64,000 nucleotides of DNA from Cornus controversa (taxonomy: Eukaryota > Streptophyta > Magnoliopsida > Cornales > Cornaceae): positions 14,875,835 through 14,939,834 of the forward strand of contig CM048847.1 of assembly GCA_026545225.1 (NCBI GenBank). Direction: 5' to 3'. The notes beneath the pieces were generated by a model that was not told the origin of the DNA, ran no database searches, and saw nothing but the letters and a program-made list of their open reading frames with translations. Below, one piece after another: positions 53,429 through 62,653 of this stretch. The first letter of the stretch is position 1, and each line of letters starts with the position of its first letter. A program made the translations under genes and the position numbers.

Positions 53429-55687
53429 AGGACTCGTCCACAGTGATTAAGGTATATCAGTGATCTCTGGTTTATGAGTTATGACAATGATTTATGCAAG
53501 TATACTAAGTTGCATATCATGAGTTTGTGAGATTGATAAAACATGATGAGTTGTACATGTAAAAAAAAAAATATGCTTTTGGTTTAAGCATAGTCGTTGT
53601 AACATGTCTCGTATCCAGAATATTTTAACGTACATTGCGTATCAGATTTCAATATCCTAGCTTTGAGAATTTAATGAGTTAAACAGAGGTTTGAAATAGG
53701 TTAATTCATGAGATTTGAGATGTGTGAGCTGTAAGACTAGGGTTTTGTGAACCTAGGGCTAGTGGATAAAGGTTGAAATATCTTGGTATTTTTTTTTCTC
53801 TATACAGAGATTTTTGAGAATGGATTAGATTTTAATATATTAGTCCTTATATGTGTTAGGGACTTAATATATATCTAGTCCATTAGCTTTGTATCAGAAT
53901 GGATAGTTGGGATCGAGAGTAAGAGGGACAAGAAAGGCATGTTGTCGGGGTTGGACTAGCGGGAAGAAACGGCCTGGCCAGCCATTTCTCTTCGATTAGT
54001 ACTTCACTTACAATGTGTCAGGTCCAAGTGATTGTGGAATTGATTCGATGAGTATTGGCGGATAAGGAAATGAAATCCGAATGTTGTGAGTATGATAACT
54101 ATTTGCTCATAAATGGGTGTATAATTGAGATTGTGATTACAAGAGTAGGTTAGTTCAAACCACTCTTGAGGTTGTGAGTTCCTGTACAAGATAGAGTACT
54201 TAAGGGGACATGTGAGATTCCTGGAAGGTTACAGACTTTGGAACGATCATTATGGTGCTGTCATTGAGACACAGTTTTGTCTACTGACACATCAGTTCGA
54301 GGATCGGTCTCATATGGACGCTGTTTTGTCTATTGACCCATCCATTGTTGAGACTCTTGTCATTTAGATGCAGTTTTGTCTATTGACACATCAGTTGAGA
54401 TTCTTATCATTTAGGAGCAGTTTTGTCTATTGATGAGGTGGTGGTAACTCTGGGCGCAGTTTTGTCCATTGTCCCATTTGTGGCAGTGTTGTCAATTGAA
54501 CACAGTTTTGTTGTTGACACACCAATTGAGGATCGGAGTCGTGGGGACGCAGTTTTGTCTATCGACCTAATTATTGTCATTTAGGCGCAGTTTTGTCTAT
54601 TGACACTGGTAATGGTGACCCTGGATGCAGTTTTGTCCATTGTCACATTTGTGGTTGGTGTTGTCGTTTAGACGCAGATTTGTCTATTGGCACATTAGTG
54701 GTGGGGGACGCAGTTTTGTCTCTTGGCCCACCTGTTGTTGATTGGTTGTTGTCACCATAGATGTGGTATTGTCTGTGGACACGACCCTGGATATTGTGAT
54801 TTTCCTTAAGGGGCAGTTTGGCCCATTTGACACACCTAGTGTGTGCTTGTTGTCGTTGAGACGCAGCTTTGTCTATTGACACACTTGTTGAGGTGAGATT
54901 TTTACCATGAGAGATAGTTTTATCTGTATGTGTATCATCATGGGTAGTGAGACCCTGAGAGATTGAGTTTTGATTGTCTTCGATTCCATTTTGGGACATG
55001 ACTAGTTTAAATGTCATGAGAGGTGATGATGAGAATATCATTGGATTTGTCTTGGTTAGTTGTTAACCAAGGAAAAGAAGTGATATGTGAGCAGTAGAAT
55101 ATTCTGCAGACCTTTTGTTCTTGTGAATAGTACCTTGTGGTACTAGTGGGAATGAAAAGATCCATGTATTAGATATGAGACTAAGAGAGTAATGATTCCA
55201 CACATTTTGGAAATGTGATCACACTAGTTAAGGATTGAGTTAATAATCCTTAGGAAGCATTGACCTTAGGCCACGTGTGAGATGTGTAAGTTGGATTGTG
55301 AACATGGTATTGTCTGGTGTGAGGAATTGGAAATTGTAATTCAAGGAGGATGAATTACTAGAAAGTGGGTTGATTGAAAAGTGAATTAGTTGTAGTTTTA
55401 TCTTCCTGAACTCCGTTTGGGAGATAATTCTGGTCGTGGTAGTTACAGTGTGGTGATTGTACTACAATTTTGGAGATCTTTGGACTTCGGTTGAAATGTA
55501 CCAGCAGTTGGATAGTTTGTTGAAAGTGGAGTGAAATGTGTGACATGATAACCAGAACCTTGATGGTCAAGGAATGAAAGCTGTGTGTCGGATGCCGACG
55601 AGTTATGACTACTTCCAGTGATGAAAGGAAGATTGAGAAAATCATTTAAGGTTTAGAGACAGCACTATGTGGATTCAGAGTATGAGG
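53429..55687 (+). other. Pol-less internal region of the LTR element
   Basis: This is where protease, RT, RNase H and integrase would be expected. I find none of their hallmarks in any frame, and the length is far below the 3-3.5 kb pol needs. Frames on the minus strand (e.g. 54643-55041) are translations of the minisatellite and not genes. The content is low-complexity T/G-rich DNA, the minisatellite at 54250-54940, and unassigned sequence up to the pol-end-like motif at 55688. Confidence 0.75.
54250..54940 (+). repeat. Minisatellite with CAGTTTTGTCTATTGACACA core
   Basis: About 13 degenerate copies of a core reading CAGTTTTGTCTATTGACACA. Copies start at about 54272, 54322, 54371, 54418, 54457, 54503, 54550, 54588, 54628, 54675, 54711, 54811 and 54864. 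Spacing falls mostly into two classes, about 46-50 bp and 36-40 bp. Between cores the phrases GTCATTTAG and TTGAG(A/G) recur. No open frame spans the array, and the phase changes between copies. Confidence 0.85.
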
Positions 55688-55725
55688 CTAATTTCGTGGA
55701 CGAAATTCTTTAAAGGTGGGGAGGT
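55688..55725 (+). other. Pol-end remnant and polypurine tract
   Basis: GCTAATTTCGTGGACGAAAT followed by TCTTTAAAGG resembles the conserved end of many plant Ty3/gypsy pol genes just before the PPT. The purine run AAAGGTGGGGAGG at 55712-55724 precedes the second TGTAACG and would prime plus-strand DNA synthesis. Its presence shows that the element's 3' end is genuine even though pol itself is missing. Confidence 0.8.
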
Positions 55726-56009
55726 TGTAACGACCCAAATTTTTTTTTATATAACTAACGATTAAGTGAATTTTTAAGCGTGATTTATCGCTTAATGACA
55801 TGCTTAGTGGATTTAAATGATCTTTTTATGTTTTTGGTTACGGGTGTGAGACCAGAATTGGTTCGGGTAACCCGGGAAAATAACTACGGACTTTAGAGAG
55901 TGTCGTGGGGGTATGGATGAAAGTTTAAGGGCATCAATGAAGTTTTAGAAAATGAGGAAAGGCTAGTTTGCGAATAAGCGCAAAAGGCCCATAACAAGGA
56001 GCAAATAAG
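55726..56009 (+). repeat. Truncated 3' LTR (first 284 bp)
   Basis: Matches 48996-49278 with roughly eight to ten substitutions and a one-base T-run indel. Homology stops abruptly after GCAAATAAG at 56009; the 5' LTR continues GGAAAGG whereas here the sequence turns into unrelated AGTTGTTATG. The remaining ~2.55 kb of this LTR and the right-hand insertion flank are absent. Confidence 0.92.
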
Positions 56010-56345
56010 AGTTGTTATGTAATTTTGTCTATTGTTACACTTTTGATTCCTGTATGTATACATACTCTTTTTACATAATTTCAAATTTGCCAATGTAGAT
56101 TTTCATTCACAATAGACAAAAAAAATATGGATAAAGTTTCACTATAAGAATACATATTTGACAGCCACATTTATGGCATTTTTTATTTTCTTTCATGTGT
56201 TTTCACTTCTTGGACGCACAAGTGTAACACCACATAGAAATATTATGAGGTTTAGCAATTTGGAAACTTGTCTCTAATGGTGGTAAGCAATTTCTGATTC
56301 ATAATTATGGTTCCATGTATAGTATAGTTTGACTAATTATGGTTT
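56010..56345. other. AT-rich spacer, nothing recognised
   Basis: No repeat, RNA gene or coding signal is recognised. TTTTGTCTATTGTTACAC at 56023-56040 resembles the minisatellite core inside the LTR element. This could be chance or a trace of the rearrangement that removed the rest of the 3' LTR. Confidence 0.5.
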
Positions 56346-56349
56346 TAGA

Positions 56350-56755
56350 TATTCTCGGCTCAACCTGCTTTCTCGGGTGGAGCAAGGTCGCTCGCAGCAG
56401 CAGATTATTCGCCAGGAAGAGAGGATCCGAGAGTTGGAGATTCTGGTGGTATGTCTTTCGCCTTTTCTTTTGTAGGCATCTTTGGTTCTCTTTTCTCTTA
56501 CTTAAACATATTCTTTCTCATTTCAGGAGAGGATGAGGTTCTCTCGGGTGGTGTTGGCCTGAGTGGGACTGCTGATGAGGCTGGTCCAAGCAGGACGGCT
56601 GGAGCTCCCGAGACTACTGGCAGGATGGCATCCACCTTTGAGGTAATGTTTTACCTTTGATTTTTGCATCATTCCCATTATGTTATTCTGACTGAGTGTC
56701 TGATTCTCTGAATGATCTGTCTTGCGCAGACTAAGAGAGGTTCGGGATTGATCTG
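56350..56755 (+). pseudogene. Gene-like fragment of unknown identity (2-3 putative exons)
   Basis: GC-richer segments look like exons separated by canonical GT-AG introns. The first is about 56350-56449, with acceptor TTTTAG upstream and donor GTATGT at 56450. The second is about 56525-56642, with acceptor TTTCAG and donor GTAATG. A short tail starts after GCGCAG near 56731. One frame of the first exon reads as a heptad-like LSRVEQGRSQQQIIRQEERI segment, suggesting a coiled coil. Another frame stays open through the second exon as an Ala/Gly/Ser/Thr-rich segment ending in GRMASTFE and then stops soon after. The frames do not agree, no start is visible and I recognise no family. It may be the 3' end of a transposon-related plant gene. 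Confidence 0.35.
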
Positions 56756-56883
56756 AGAGATAGATGCAGCCTTAAAAGGGCCTACCGAGGACAAAATAGC
56801 AATTTCTGTTCATACGTTAGCAGATCATTCCACCGACTTACTCACATAGGGCAATATGAGTTAAAGGCTTCATTAAGCGCTAG

Positions 56884-56953
56884 CCCGTGACTATGTTGAT
56901 TGATTCGGGCAGCACCAAGAATTTCATGGATACAGTGTTTAACAAGTATAGGA
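56884..56953 (+). pseudogene. Possible retroelement aspartic protease scrap
   Basis: PVTMLIDSGSTKNFMD is encoded at about 56884-56931. Plant Ty3/gypsy proteases have a very similar (V/T)xLIDSGSTHNF(I/L/M)D active-site segment with the catalytic Asp in DSG. The similarity ends after about 20 residues and no other pol domain adjoins it. A fragment of a different retroelement captured next to the p23 pseudogene is the likeliest reading. Confidence 0.5.
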
Positions 56954-57014
56954 AAATGCCCCAATACAAAAATATTTGTGCAAGATTATGCAGTAATCAC
57001 AGATTTCTTATCAG

Positions 57015-57933
57015 CCATCATCCTAAGGTGAAGTGGGCCCAAAGGGTGGACAAGGTTTTTATCACGTGTCAGATGCAAAGAATGGAAAGGTTAATCTTGA
57101 GCCTGATGGGGTTTCCACATTCTCGGCAAGTGCTGGAGCGGAGAACCTCCTTATGAACTGAAGTTGGACCTTTATGATAAGGTTAATGTAGTGGTAAGAG
57201 GCTGCCCCTGCCCTTTGATTCTTTCTAAAATCTTTTCACATGATTTACATGTTTGTCCTGTTATTCGACTCTCATTCCTAACTTAAATGTGTCTTGATTT
57301 GATTGAATGGTGATGGAGAGTGGATTTATCTGAAATCAGTTTGAATTTTAGTTGTGCTTCCAATTCCTGGGGCTGCCAGGGGATGCATTGAATTGCAAGT
57401 GTGCCTATGTTTGTTCGGTCCTCTTGAGTCTTGACTTTTTATTTTTATTGTTGTAGGAAAGCAAACTTAATATAGGTATGAGGAATATATTCTGTGTTTT
57501 GGAGAAGGCAGAGAAGAAATGGTGGAAGAAACTATTACGTGGAGATGATAAGGCACCACACTACGTGAAAGTAGATTGGGACAAATGGGTGGATGAAGAT
57601 GATGATACTAGTATTCCACTTTGTAGCTTATAATTTGTTACCCTCAAGTTATTCTCTGTGATGTTGAAAACATGGCACGCCTTTAGTTAATGTTTTAACT
57701 TACAACTCTTGGGTTTATTAGGTGCTGCTGCTGATTTAGATTTAGGTGGAATGGATTTTTCGGTAAGAATATATATACTGATGATCCTTTTCTCTTTGGG
57801 TTCTTGTAGGAGTCTGCTTAATTTTTTTTATATTAATGTTTCTTACAGAAATTTGGTGATATGGGAGGCATGGGTGGTATGGAAGGCATGATGGGAGGCA
57901 TTGGTGATGACTTCAATAATAGTGATGATGAAG
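57015..57933 (+). pseudogene. p23-like HSP90 co-chaperone pseudogene with introns
   Basis: Plant p23 proteins are cytosolic HSP90 co-chaperones with a CS domain and an acidic, Gly/Met-rich tail. Four exon pieces are visible with GT-AG borders. They are 57015-57193 (HPKVKWAQRVDKVFIT, later a GVSTFSASAGAEN frame), 57457-57610 (ESKLNIGMRNIFCVLEKAEK, then KWWKKLLRG and HYVKVDWDKWVDEDDD), 57722-57762 (AAADLDLGGMDFS) and 57849-57933 (KFGDMGGMGGMEGMMGG, then DDFNNSDDE). KVDWDKWVDEDD and the MGGMGGMEGM tail are strongly diagnostic. The first piece is broken twice: about 7 bp are missing after ITCQ and one base is missing before the ELKLDLYDKVN part, so the frame is not restored. The initiator exon and a clear last exon were not found. 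Retained introns make it a duplicated, not processed, pseudogene. Confidence 0.88.
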
Positions 57934-59725
57934 GTATTGATTCCGAAAGTAATACTATATGATGTATAATTTTGGCTACTTTGTTGATTGATTTTTTTGT
58001 TATTATGTTCAGATTTTAGCTAAAAGTACAAGACATACTTGTAGGATTTTTTTTTTTTGGGAGGGGGGGTGTTGTCTATAAGTAGTGCGTACACTTCCAC
58101 AAGAAATCGTTCCCCTTTGTGACATATTTCTTGGGAATCTGATACATATTACACATTCATGCACGAGTACATACATGTATTACACATTTCTAGACATGTT
58201 TCTTTATCCTCGTACACAAGTAGTCTAATAAAGCCATTGCTCTAGTGCATTTCTTCTCTGTTTTCTTTTTGTCATTTGGCATCACGTCCAAATTTTTTAA
58301 GTTTTGGCACTATTGATGTCTTTATTCTGTTAAAATAATGCTTCATAACCGAGTTTGTGCAACAATTTCAACTTTGACATGGAGTCAAATTTTTTTTTTT
58401 TTTTTGCGTAAAAAGGGCAAGGATATGCAACTAAAAGAATAAATGGATTGATGAACAACTCTTGGATGGCATACTTGCATACATAATGTGAGAACAAGTG
58501 TTACAGAGGCATATATAATCCTGGAAAATAACACATGAAGCCAATAGATGCATCACAAGCCATGTAGGGAACTTTGCGATTTAGTTATCTTGATTGTAAT
58601 GTTTAAGTTAAACAGTTCCTTTTATGTGTAAAGTATTATAAGGAAAAGTGATTAAGGATTCATGACATTAGTCACTAAAGGAGAGGTTGGAGCCCACCAC
58701 ATAACATAAAGGATGCTGAGGTATATTACTACCGTTTTTAGGGTAGAGCCAATGTCTCTAGAGCTTAAACACCCTTTGAAGTAATTGCTATAGGTTAAGG
58801 GATAATGCTTTTTAAGTATATTAGTAGTAAAGCTGGAAGACGCCATTAGTTGGAGAGAGATTTTGCTTTTTTCTTAGTGTTAATTCTTTTGCCCTACTGC
58901 CCTACATGAGGAAGATCTCTTTCTTGCTATGGAGAATCACCCGCTGATGAGAGATAAAAATATGGTATCATTACCCAAAGGCCAAGGCTTTGATCTGAAA
59001 GGTTATGCCCTTGAACAACCAAGAGGACACGTAATTATGCTGGCAGACCAAGAGGGGTGAATAGGTCTAATAATAATTTTCATTCTTTTGATTAGTTGTC
59101 ATGATTAACATTTTACATCTTGTTTTTCCTCATTGTTTGTGTTCTTTTTATGTATAGTAATATAGAAAAACTGAATAGGCTACATATATAGTTTAGAAAT
59201 CCTAATTAAATATAGAGTAGATTCTAGAAATCCATTTAAACTATTGTTTTTTTTTTCTTTCTTGGAAGATGAAGTCTTTTCAAACTAAGTGACATGAAAT
59301 TTCCAAAACCATGCAAGTAAGATATTTGAAAAACGAGGAGGATCAATCCTATTTCATTGGGCTTGAATTGATCAGGCCTCCATGGGATGGAACGATCTGT
59401 CCCATAAGCTAAGTTCTCAAAAGCTACGACACTAAGCCCTAAGCCTCCTTTTTTCACATCACAAGTAACACACTGTAAATAATAAAATCATGCTAGAGCA
59501 CTTGACATTTGAGAAATTAAGGTCAATTAGGTCAAAGTTTGTCAAAATAATTGTAAACCCGCTCAATCTAATTTATTGGCTATTTGACTTAAGGTGTGTG
59601 GAATACATTTCTGATTTTTTTGTATACTTTACCATATGATCATATAGTTATCTTTGATTTTTATTTGATCGTAGCCATTCAATCACTCTTCATTTAGATC
59701 AGGGGTAAACCAATAGTGACCGACT
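57934..59725. other. AT-rich intergenic DNA
   Basis: I see no gene, RNA or clear repeat. Homopolymer stretches occur (T-run near 58045 followed by G-rich GGGAGGGGGGG, T-run near 58391, T-run near 59247). Short minus-strand frames at 58652-58846 and 59236-59457 have no recognisable family and lie in AT-rich DNA. Confidence 0.5.
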
Positions 59726-60430
59726 TTGTCATGCCCTGCGGGCATGTGTGATAATCAAAATTTTTGAAAATGACCAAAGCACCCCAAACCTTTGTCAAGG
59801 GATATCTATTTTTAATTTAATGATAACAGTTGAGGCATAAGAATTAACTAAGTCTTAAAGTCAACTTCATGATTTAGAAATTCATATGATATTATAGAAC
59901 AATGTACTTAGTCTAACCGAGATGCTTCAAGACTCAAATCAAATAATTAGACAATTCCAAGGTAGATTCAAATCCTAGTTCACAAACTAAATTGCCAAAC
60001 ACCTTACAACCATCTTACCTTTCCAACGTCTTAAGAAAATCCATAAGTTTTCCTTTCCTCAAGTCTTTGACAATGTATTAAAATTAAGAACAAAACAATG
60101 AACTTGTTTTAAGAATCAAAGAAAAGTTGAAATTGAACAATGGGAATTAGGCTGCGGAATCTAACTAAGAAAAAATAATAATATTTTGATTAGCATATTG
60201 TTCAAACTTCAGTTTCAAATCATATGTTTCAAGTCATAAGAAGAGCAATACTCAAATAATTCGCTCCTTGATAGCAATTCGAGAACATCATTAATACAAT
60301 AACCAGTCCAACAATGTGTACCCTATCCATCTTTAGGGACCTTCCCTTGGGATTGCCTCCTCTCTTCGACTTTAGGGGCTCACACCTAGGGACCGTGAAC
60401 ACTCCCTTGTTGAAACCGGGCCGTTTAGTG
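59726..60430 (-). other. Doubtful decayed LTR remnant, reverse orientation
   Basis: Read on the minus strand, the segment ends GCAGGGCATGACA, similar to the GGGGCGTGACA ending of plant Ty3/gypsy LTRs. Further in it contains GTGAGCCCCTAAAG-type GC-richer text in otherwise AT-rich DNA (60330-60415). No matching TGTAAYACCCC start, PBS or second copy was found, so this is a weak call. CATGCCC-TGC-GGGCATG at 59730-59746 is a perfect 7-bp hairpin. Confidence 0.22.
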
Positions 60431-61319
60431 TCTTTTATGCATTTTTGGACTTGATGGTTTAACTGTACTGGAACAATTAAGAGTCTTAATAGTTTTTTTA
60501 GAGTATAAGTCTTTAAGAAATTTGATAATTCTTGTTATAAGTTTAAATGATGTAAGTTCTCTATTCTCAGTAGTAGTAGCATAATAGTAGAGAGGTAGGA
60601 ACAACTAAGAGAAATGAAATTGAAATCTCTATTTTGAGCACTAATCGCATAATAGTAGAGAGGAAGGATAGGAAATGAGATTGAAACTAATGACTATTTA
60701 ATTTTTTTTTTGTAATAGTTCTTAATTTTTTGACTTTGTTATCTCAGTGCAAGTTGATTGTACTTACCTTTGTGTTGATTGCATCTTTCAAATGTGGATT
60801 TAATAATAGTTTTTTAAAAAAATATCTATGTTCTTATCAACAAGTTTTTCTATGTTAGATTTAGTGCTGTTTTTAGACGATTATTGATTGCCCCTTTGTG
60901 ATATATCCCTAAAGATTAGTGGATTAATGAGCATAAATAGTAACCAAAGATAAAAAAATAACTACTAATTAGTGACCATTTACGGGTAATTTGGTCAAAA
61001 ACACTTACATATTTGCATTTCCATAACATTACCGGACTTGCCACTATTCACATTTGATGACCTACCCAGTTTTCTCTTATCCACTAGTCCATACATTGCT
61101 TGTATGATCCCTATTTTTCAAGAACAAATACAAACCTTAGAAAAAGACCCAAATCCATGTGTACTCATTAATACTTTTAATTCCTTTGAAGAATAATCAA
61201 TCAAAGAAATCGATTGCGGCATTATTGGCTAACAATGGAGAGGTGATGAAAATGAAGATGTGGTTTGAGAGAGAAGAGCTCTTTGCTTTTGTAATGAATT
61301 GTAAATTTCATTAGTTGTT
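60431..61319. other. AT-rich intergenic DNA
   Basis: No gene or RNA recognised. A phrase with CATAATAGTAGAGAGG recurs at about 60580 and 60649, a short local duplication. Confidence 0.5.
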
Positions 61320-61655
61320 ATATTGTCTGTTAAATAAATTTTTATTTATACTACATAGTTTATCAGATATTTATTGAATAAATTATTATTTATGTTACAT
61401 AGTTTGTTAATTAAATTATTATTATTCATACATAATTTATTATTAATTAGATGTTGTTGAATAAGTTATTATTTATGCTACATAATTTATTATTAGTCAC
61501 ATAGATTGCTAAATAAATTATTATTTATGCGACATAGTTTTTTTTATTTAAATGGTTTGCTATATAAATTATTATTTATGCTACATTGTTTGTTTAATAA
61601 ATTATTATTTATGATATGTTATTTGTATTTAATAATATATTATTATTTATGCTCT
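61320..61655 (+). repeat. AT-rich degenerate minisatellite
   Basis: Repeated core AAATTATTATTTATGCTACA, often followed by TAGTTTGTT, in at least seven degenerate copies with irregular spacing of roughly 30-60 bp. It is almost pure A/T and non-coding. Confidence 0.8.
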
Positions 61656-61727
61656 GTGGGGTTTGGGGTTTAGAGTTTGAGTATTCGTCGTTTAATTTAG
61701 GTTATATTATTAGTTACATAATAAAAA

Positions 61728-62653
61728 AAAGTGCAATTCCTAGCAAAAATCATTTATGATCTCAACCTTATGTTACTTTGTGCCAGATTTGACGGTCTGG
61801 CATCCAAAAAAATGAACATGACAACAACGATTTTAAACTAGTTTCGTTTGAGTTGTTTTGATTCGAAAAGTTTCATTCCTAGAGAAATCGTGCCACAATC
61901 AGAATCATACGTTGTTTTTGCATAATTCAATATTCTAGATGGCCAATAGAAATAACGAGCATGTCTATTCGATTTTCATCCATTTTTGTTTGAGTTGTTT
62001 TGATTTGAAAAGAGCAATTCCTAGTAGAAATCATGCATGACCACAACCGTATCGTGCTTTGTGCCAGAATCGACCGTCTAGACATTCAAAAGAAACGGGT
62101 ATGGCAAAAACTATTTTAAACTAATTTCTTTTGAGTTGTTTCATTTCGAAAAGTCCTATTCCTAGAGAAATTGTGCCATAATCAGAATTGTACGTTATTT
62201 TTTTGTCAAATTTGACCATCAGTACGTTTAGAAGAAACAACGAGTATGTTGATCCGATCTTCATCCTGTTTTGTTTGAGTCATTCTGATTCGAAAATAGC
62301 AATTCCTAGCAAAAATCATTAATGATCTTAACCGTATGGTGCTTTGTGCCAGATTCGACCGTCTGGACATCCGAAAGAAATGAGCATGGCAACAACAATT
62401 TTAAACTAGTTTCATTTGAATTGTTTTGATTTAAAAATTCTCATTCCTAGAGAAATCACGCCATAATTAGAATCATACAATTCCTTTTGCCAAATTCGAC
62501 CATCAAGACGTGCCAAAGAAACAATGAGCATATCGATCCGATCTTCGTCCTGTTTTGTTTGAGTCATTCTAATTCGAAAAGAACAATTCCTAACAGAAAT
62601 CGTGCATGATCACAACCGTATGGTAGTTTGTGCCACATTCGATCGTTTGGACA
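61728..62653 (-). repeat. Inverted relic of the satellite family, ~284-bp units
   Basis: About 3.3 tandem units in reverse orientation to the main arrays. The anchor TGTGCCA(G/C) lies at 61779, 62060, 62345 and 62629 (spacing 281, 285, 284). The reverse complement aligns by eye with the satellite modules in order: CACAAAGCACCATACGGTT, GATCATNCATG, TAGGAATTGCTCTTTTCGA, ACAACTCAAACAAAACA, GATGAAGATCGGATC, TGATTATGGCACGATTTCTC and TTGCCATGCTCATTTCTTT. Units are old and differ from one another at many positions. Unlike the 737-bp monomer, every unit here is close to full length, so this looks like the ancestral repeat. The relic is cut at 62654 by an LTR-like start. Confidence 0.9.

Larger units (their letters stand above)
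48996..56009 (+). mobile_element. Ty3/gypsy LTR element with gag but no pol, 3' LTR truncated
   Basis: Both LTR starts are visible (TGTAACGACCC at 48996 and 55726), with a TGACA end at 51831-51835, a primer binding site, a gag frame with two CCHC knuckles, a pol-end-like GTGGACGAAATTCTTTAAAG and a polypurine tract just before the second LTR. LTR termini, long LTRs, the tRNA-Met site and the gag type fit the Tekay/Del chromovirus lineage; the lineage call is inference. No protease, RT, RNase H or integrase frame is seen between 53429 and 55687, and the space is only about 2.3 kb. It is therefore a non-autonomous or internally deleted element, similar in layout to plant TR-GAG elements. The 3' LTR stops after 284 bp, and satellite does not resume beyond it, so no target site duplication can be tested. 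Confidence 0.9.

Noticed and set aside
54643..55041. 132-codon minus-strand frame
   Set aside because: It is the reverse translation of the minisatellite, with repeated DKTAS-like phrases; no family resemblance.
58652..59457. Minus-strand frames of 64 and 73 codons
   Set aside because: AT-rich context, no recognisable domain, no splice or start context to support them.
61728..62653. Inverted relic as simply a flipped piece of the adjacent 737-bp array
   Set aside because: Its period is about 284 bp and its units are full-length and strongly diverged, unlike the 737-bp monomers; inversion of the present array would keep the 737-bp structure.
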